A program made the translations under genes and the position numbers. Shown in pieces: positions 57,505-64,000 of a stretch of DNA of 64,000 bases (position 1 is the stretch's first letter; the number at the start of each line of letters is the position of its first letter). The notes beneath the pieces were generated by a model. That model did no database searches. It was not told the DNA's origin and was given only the letters and a program-made list of their open reading frames with translations. The stretch covers positions 15,708,515 to 15,772,514 of the forward strand of contig CM018038.1 in the NCBI GenBank assembly GCA_008638375.1, read 5' to 3'. The stretch comes from Nyssa sinensis. Lineage: Eukaryota; Streptophyta; Magnoliopsida; Cornales; Nyssaceae.

Positions 57505-59881
57505 TTAAAATGGAGGGCAACCCTCCACTGATATGCCCTTGGCAGTAGGGCAAATTGCCAAATCACAATGCTCAGGGTGATGAGTACCCCACCATTTGAT
57601 TTTTCTGCCCTCCATTTGCAAAGAAAAGTAGAGAAAAACTGCCATAAAAGCAACCCCAGCATCCAAAGCTGCAGACAGAATATAGTTATACCTTTGCCAC
57701 CATTTCTTCCTATACCTGAACACAAAAAAGTTGAAGATTGTCCCAACTAATATCCAAGAATTGTAGTTCAATGAAGTTGCTGGTGGCATATTAGCAGTTG
57801 CTCCCATGAGTACTGGAAGGTTAATGAGGGGAATCCAAGAATGCTGAGGGAATGCCCTGTGTAATAGCCATACTATGACTGGTCCCAATAGTCCGCCGAG
57901 GAAGAACCAATTCAGTGCAGCGTAGTTGCCGAGAGGGCCGAAAATCCGCCGGGGTCCGACCAAACCCCAGATAACGGATGCATCGAAGAAGACACGGTCA
58001 TTGGGGCATGTCCAAGTAGTATTTGCATCCTCGTTGCATATATTCTCAACAGAGCTCAAAAGCCACCATGCAACTCCCAGATTGATTGTTCCTGCTATGA
58101 TGGTTCCAATAAACTAGGAGGCAAAAGCAAGAGCGCACACATCAGCTATCAAGAGTTAATTTTATTTATACACACACACACACATATATATATATATATG
58201 AAGGTAAATTATACTAATTTTTTTGAAATTTATAATAATTACAAAGGCATCCTTTAAGATTTTTAAAATTACATTGCCTTCCACTATTTTTACTGACAAA
58301 TTACACATATCTCTTCTATTGTTCAATTTTTTTTTTTTTCAAAATAACAAAATATCTCATTCGTGTCTTTTTTTTTTTTTGACATTTTCTCAATTTTGAC
58401 TAAATTTTTGTAACTTTCTTTTAAAGATTTTTTTTATCATTTTATATAAAAATAAATCTAAAGTAATTAACTTATATTTTTATTTTTGATCAAAAATGTT
58501 TTAATCAATATTTATTTGAAAATAAAAAAAAAGATATTTTTTTCAAAATTGAAAAAATGCAAAAACATAAAATAAAATTGACACTTTTGTCATTTTAAAA
58601 TAAAATGAACTAGATGAGAGGTATGTGTAATTTGTCCAAAAAAATAAGAAAGAGCAATGTAATTTCAAAAATATCAAAAAATTATTTACAATTTATCAGA
58701 GAAACTTTAGAGGAGGTCACTATAATTTACCCATATATATATATATATGTATATAAGGTTAATGTTATCAAAGAGAAGTGAGAATCTACCTGAACCAGGA
58801 ACATTGATCTTGGAGGGATTTTCATGTAATGGCCTAGCTTGAAATCATTGAGAAAAGAGATTGCCTGAGCCATGCTCATATACCCATAAGTTTTAAAGCA
58901 GACATTGGCTATAGGTCTTCCAGGATATATTATTCCGATAACATACTCAGTGATAATATTTAGCCCTGGTGTCTGTTCAGGAAGCATTAAAACATTAGAA
59001 GTTGAAAGAAAATGTCAATTTTCTTTTTCTTAAACAATGGTTGTGCCAATATTAATTAAACAGAAAAATAGCAAACATATTGGCAATTTCAAAATGACTA
59101 TTTATTTTCTGTGTCCAACATAAGGAGTCCTGGATAGATGCCGTTACATATTTATAAGAAATTTTTTACTAGAACGGTCATTTCCCATCATCATCTGTGA
59201 TAGTGTGACCGTTTCTCACAAAATCTAACATTTTTTTTAAAAAATTTTTATAAAGAAGTTTATTAAAAATTATGAAAAGTTGGTTATTTCACGTCATTAT
59301 TTGATATAGTGTGATTATTTCTTACAAAATCTAACACTTTATTAGTTTTATAAAGTAGTTTATTGAAAATTACGGAAAGAAAAAAAAAATTGTGAGAGGA
59401 CCGTTTGTCCACGTCGAATAATGATGTGCAATGACTGTAACACCAAATAAAAGGTTTGAATTACCTGATTTGTGGTGGCAGTAATTATGCTTATGGGGAG
59501 GGTAAAAATGAAGGCAAGGGCAGCTGCAAATAGAAGACCCCACCAAGGCAACTGGACGTCCTTTTTCAGGAAGATGCAAAGTGCAAGGGAGATCAAAATT
59601 GTCACTAAAAGAAGCAAGTAAAACCACCATGAAGGTATGTCCTTGTAATTCTTCATCAATCTTGTGTGGACATCTTCCTTTCCTTTAGCAGAAGCCCGGT
59701 AACGGTCATAAATCTCCCTACAATTAGGAGAGTTTGCAGAGATTGTCAACTAAATGAGAAGCAATTATTCATATCATGAAGAAGAGTTGCAGAGGAATAA
59801 GAAGTTTATTGGTCACTAGAATTTTCAGTGTGCAACAATGAAAACCATGGGAGTGTCATGGTGATGGGTTCTACACTTACG

Positions 59882-59920
<39 letters not shown>

Positions 59921-62900
59921 ATATGTGCACAAATACATGTACTCTTAAGAAAGAAGCAAGTTCACGACAAAGTTGTTGAAATCGAGATCCTATAATGGAT
60001 CGATGGGAGTGTTATCAAGGTTGAATCGTTAGATTAGATCAATAATCATAAGATTCTATAAAATGAAAAAACTAATAGTTTTGCATCTCAAGGATCTTTA
60101 AAATTACATAATGAACAAGTTTAAAATTCATAATAAAAATTTAAAACACAAAAGTTTCCATTAATCCTAATTTTTTTAGGACATGAGCATAACAAATATT
60201 TATTTATATAACATTTAACTAAGATTACCTATTAAAATATTAGATCTAAACTATATATATATAAAAATAGAAAGTCATGAATCATCATTCATTCATGAAT
60301 AATTGTTTTAATAAATATGTAATTTATGTAAGAAGAAAGTTTATTTTTAAATACTATGACTACTCTGCGATGAAAGGCTAAATAACACAACTTACGACAT
60401 AGGAAAAAAATTGGTACGAGGATATATTTGGGATAAGATACCAATCGATTCAAAGTAAGCTTATTGTATTCCTAATGTGATGTGGATGTGATTTTCAAGA
60501 ACATCACATAGTGACACATCTCATTGGAGGATAAAATTTTATATGTGATTATTCAATATCATCCATCAAATAACAATAAATTATATGACATGCCATTGTA
60601 TCTAATTGGCTTGCATATACCACCTGTTTATTCGGACTGAATATATAAATTAAATCCAGATAATTTCACCATTAAATGCCACTGAGAATATTAAGCAAAT
60701 ATGAATGGAAAATGATTTTTGATCCGACTCAATCAACAGAAGTGATAAACAAACTAAACACGTGAAAATACCACCCAAAAATTTTTAATAAATTATATGA
60801 TGTGGCATTGTATTTAGTTAGTTTGAATAGCATTAGTCAATATGAATATATGAATTTAGGTATTACCTTCCATAGAACAAGGCTACATGAGTAAGCGTAG
60901 CTGCAATGGTGGCGAATCCAAACCCATAAGTGAGAGCAAAGAAAGTGCTCATGTGAATTTTCCCTTGCTTCTTATACTGCGCATAATCTATCTCGAATCT
61001 GTCATTAACAATGGCCGTTACGTTATAATCCTGACCTTGTGCAGTGAACAAATCCGAAGAAAATATGGGAAAGTTTTTGGCATTGTATGCATTCAGCCCC
61101 CAGTATGACAAGGGAGTCACCAAATAAATGATCAAGGCATAGCCTACGAAGACATTGGCAATGGCGAAGAACGGACAAATGAGAGGGCTGAACAAGAAGG
61201 AAGCGACGGCTGACCAGTCCAAGGTGAAGGCTCCATATCCTAGGCCTTGAAAACCTGAACCAATCTGGTGGGCGGTGATTGACTTGGGGAAAGCCCAGCA
61301 GACCCATGAGATGCTTTGTAAGGTTTGGAAGATGTAACCAGGGAACAAGTACCAGCAGAAACTACAGACTAGAGCAATCACGAAGAATTTTGACCGCGAC
61401 ATGCGGTTCTGGTTCTCGCCGCCTTCGTCTTCTTTTTCATGCAATGTCCTGTAAAATTCAAATCGAAGAAACAAAGCTCACTACAAACATACTTTGAGAA
61501 TCTGGTAGTCTGGTGCCATTTACGGTCGGCCCACACATTTGTCATGAATACTAAATAGGAGAATAAATCAGAGTCATTAGATTCACATCTCATAATTTTT
61601 TTTTTTATTTTTAATAATTATACAAATTTCTTTTATTTTTATTTTTATTGAAAAACTATAAATACTCTCTGAAATTAAGATTTTAGTCAAAATGATAAAA
61701 TTATCCTTCTTATTTTATTTTTTTCCAATATTTTATAACTTTTTTCTTAAAGATTTTTTTATTTTATATAAAAATGATTTAAAAGTAAATAACTAATTTT
61801 TATTTTATATAAAAATAAGTTTAACATTTTAATCAATATTTATTTAAAAAATGAAAAAATTTGATCAAAGTTTGAAAATTTGAAAAAAAAAAAAAAAAAT
61901 GAAAGAAACAGCTTCATCATTTTGAAAAAAAAAATTAACTGAAAGAAGAAATCAATGTAATTGTCAAAAATTTAAGAAGAGATTAATATAATTTATCCTA
62001 AATAATATTAATATTTGGGGTTTTCTTTTTTGTTTTTCTAATCATTTTTCTCAGCAGCTCCAGCTAATTTGTGCCTTTGCATTTGCTTGGGTGCAATGAA
62101 TATAAAAATTATTTGGTAGAGTAATCATTTCATGTTATTATAGATATAATGTAAGTATTGTTATTCTTGAATTCTGAATTTTTTTAATAAATATTTGAAG
62201 TCTCCCATCCGAAAGGGATGTGCACTTTATTTCTTTTCGACACCCCATTTCAAATTCATGTACACACGCATGATGATTGCGAAGTTTCATATGGACAAAT
62301 AGCTGTCAAACATGGGCCGGACTAAAAAGGCAAAAAAGTCACAAGATTCTTCATTGGGCCCAACCCATCAAATAAGGCATGTGTGTACAGACAAGAGAGA
62401 GGGAAGAGAAAATGTCAGAATCCATTACATCTTAAGGTGAGTATTTACTATTATTATTTTTTAAATATTGATAGGTTCAAGTTTATTAATAAAAAATAAA
62501 ATTATATTAATCAAGCAAAGCAACATAGGAATACCATTTTTTTTAATCAATCAAGTAATTATTTAGGATGATGTTCACTCCACGTTATCATTTAATGTGT
62601 TCATTAAACCTACTAAGTATTCAGCATGACATTTATAATTTCACTATATTGAAGGATGATCTGTCGTGACGGTTTTTCATGTGTTCCTAAGAGAAATGCT
62701 ATGATTAATGTGCGTGTGAATTGCTTGTGTTAATTAAATCGCGAGTTCCGATCGAACACAGACTGATCGTAGCATTGCTTGTGTCCCCAATATAGTATAT
62801 AATTCAAGATGGAAGACAAACCCAGCAGAGAAATGACCCAAGTGTAGAAACATACCGGAATAGAGAGATCTGGACCAGGGTGCTGGGCCACCACATATGT

Positions 62901-64000
62901 GCCGGTTCCACGACGTATTTTCTTAAGATCCCAGCCCAACCGTACCCCAGAACCTGGTCCCCAAAGTGCCCATGTTAGCATGAACCATATATAGGGAAAA
63001 TTATTCCACGTGACATCAATCTTTCTCCACCGGATTCATTAGTTTCAGGAGTATTGCAGCAGAACCATAAACATTTAACATATTAATATAATTTGTAGGT
63101 CATAGTGTGTTAAATATTTATTAATTTAAGTGTAATATAATTCTGGATCAATAAATAATTTTTCTGATCACGTTCCAGGTGAAAGAATTATCAACACATA
63201 ATGCAAAAAAAATGTAATTACCAGGTCATTCTAAACGTAATTAAAAAAAAATCCGCATGGTTCCCGAGAAAACCACCACTAAATTGGGCACAAGGATACT
63301 GCTTCAGTACTTCTCTTAGGTGAGTTATTTATTTTTTCCATTTTGAGAAAACTAAAACAACATAAATTTAGTAATTTTTTTTTTAAATTTTTGACAATTA
63401 TAATAACTCTTTTAAAATTTTTAAAATTATATTAAACTTTTTCGTCCTACATGATAATATATCAATATTATCTCCTGTTAATTTTTTCCTTAAAATTGAC
63501 AAAATTACTATTTTCATGTTTTTTTTCTTTAATTTTTTAAATTTTGAGTACTTTTTTTTTACAAATAAATACTGATAAAAATTTAAATATATTTTTATAT
63601 AAAATAAAAATAAGTTATATACCTTAAATTTATTTTTAAATAAAAAATTTTAATAAAATAAATTAGTTAAAATTGAATAAATGTAAAAAAAAAAAAGAAA
63701 ATAAAATGAATAATTTGATCATTTAAAAAATAATAATTAAAATAATGTATTTATATACTGTTTGATTGTCGAACATGAAAATCCTAGTAATTTACCCTTA
63801 ATTTATCGAACTAAGCCGTGAGTTCCTTTTCCTCTTCATTTTCAAACTACAAAGTGTCTCAACACACACATATATACACACAAGGCAAGAAGAGAAAAAA
63901 GGGCAAAACCTGGGTAGTAATGATAAGAATCCAAGCGGCCAAGAAAGAGATATTCCTTCCATAGAAAGCCTTAATAATGTTAACAATACCAACAGCATAA
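57505..64000 (-). CDS. Oligopeptide transporter (OPT family, PT clade), 3' six exons; 5' part outside window
   Basis: The gene encodes a proton-coupled multi-pass membrane transporter of oligopeptides, glutathione or metal chelates. Exons on the minus strand, all joined in frame with GT-AG introns: 64000-63910 ([20 protein letters not shown]), 62953-62856 ([20 protein letters not shown]), 61448-60867 (193 codons; [20 protein letters not shown]), 59717-59465 ([18 protein letters not shown]), 58972-58790 ([19 protein letters not shown] and the KIPPRSMF signature) and 58113-57505 ([20 protein letters not shown]; stop at 57505-57507). Introns are 956, 1407, 1149, 492 and 676 bp. Visible protein is about 604 residues; family members are about 730-750, so some 130-150 N-terminal residues, including the NPG motif region, lie beyond the window. 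KIPPR marks the PT rather than the YSL branch. Several hydrophobic membrane spans are seen in each exon. All frames are open and junction codons (two split Arg codons) are restored, so the gene looks functional. Confidence 0.95.
58114..58789. other. Transporter intron 5 with TA microsatellites
   Basis: The intron has a (CA)n(TA)n run at about 58169-58198 and a TA run at about 58733-58749. It is otherwise AT-rich without coding signal. Confidence 0.8.
59718..60866. other. Transporter intron 3
   Basis: It contains a (TA)n tract at 59886-59919. At 60520-60620 and 60770-60840 a similar phrase (TAAATTATATGAYRTGSCATTGTAT) recurs. No exon-like sequence was seen. Confidence 0.7.
61449..62855. other. 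Transporter intron 2
   Basis: The longest visible intron of the transporter gene. It is AT-rich, with poly-A/T tracts near 61885 and a phrase block at 61600-61990 resembling 58220-58680 in intron 5 (repeated AAAATGATAAA/TTTATATAAAAAT wording). It may be two copies of one decayed repeat. No coding signal. Confidence 0.6.
62954..63909. other. Transporter intron 1 (of those visible)
   Basis: AT-rich intron of 956 bp. The block at 63360-63720 again resembles the repeat noted in introns 2 and 5 (TTGACAATTATAATAACTC, then long A/T-rich stretches). No coding signal. Confidence 0.6.

Noticed and set aside
57483..57746. Minus-strand frame of 87 codons overlapping the last transporter exon
   Set aside because: It is an out-of-frame shadow of the transporter exon at 57505-58113.

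Overview
This window is nuclear DNA of a flowering plant, most likely a eudicot. It is AT-rich, with long introns, canonical GT-AG splice sites, a type II MADS-box gene, a P-type PPR gene, a PT-clade oligopeptide transporter, and many layers of retrotransposon and MITE remnants. No bacterial, organellar, rRNA, tRNA or CRISPR feature was found. The species cannot be fixed from the sequence alone.

Layout. (1) 1-20.2 kb, + strand: exons 2-8 of an AGL17-clade MADS-box transcription factor gene. The MADS-domain exon lies left of the window, and intron 2 is 13.4 kb and filled with transposon debris: a PIF/Harbinger MITE, two hAT-type MITE families, a TRIM, LINE pieces and LTR remnants. (2) 20.2-28.3 kb: intergenic, with a decayed copia element (minus strand) and a 0.58-kb tandem duplication. 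(3) 28.35-30.26 kb: a five-copy, ~305-bp tandem array that reads on the minus strand like repeated promoter/5'-leader modules (telo-box, TATA, pyrimidine-rich leader, splice donor), followed by one small candidate exon at 28.35-28.41 kb. (4) 30.3-35.2 kb: AT-rich intergenic DNA with a complete 299-bp TRIM with a perfect 5-bp target duplication. (5) 35.18-43.84 kb: a complete but dead minus-strand Ty1/copia element whose 5' LTR is split by a 3.15-kb solo LTR of Tekay/chromovirus type; both insertions have perfect 5-bp target duplications. (6) 45.99-47.84 kb, + strand: an intact single-exon PPR gene of 615 codons resembling Arabidopsis At1g09900. (7) 51.3-56.8 kb: a direct tandem duplication of a ~2.8-kb block, each copy carrying an intact 104-codon gene for a small Arg-rich plant protein. 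(8) 57.5-64 kb, minus strand: six 3' exons of an oligopeptide transporter gene (OPT family, KIPPR motif); its 5' exons lie beyond the right edge.

The genes belong to unrelated pathways (transcriptional regulation, organelle RNA metabolism, peptide/metal-chelate transport), so no operon-like logic is expected. The notable structure is in duplications: duplicated splice sites in the MADS gene, the duplicated promoter-like module, the duplicated small gene, and the nested retroelements.
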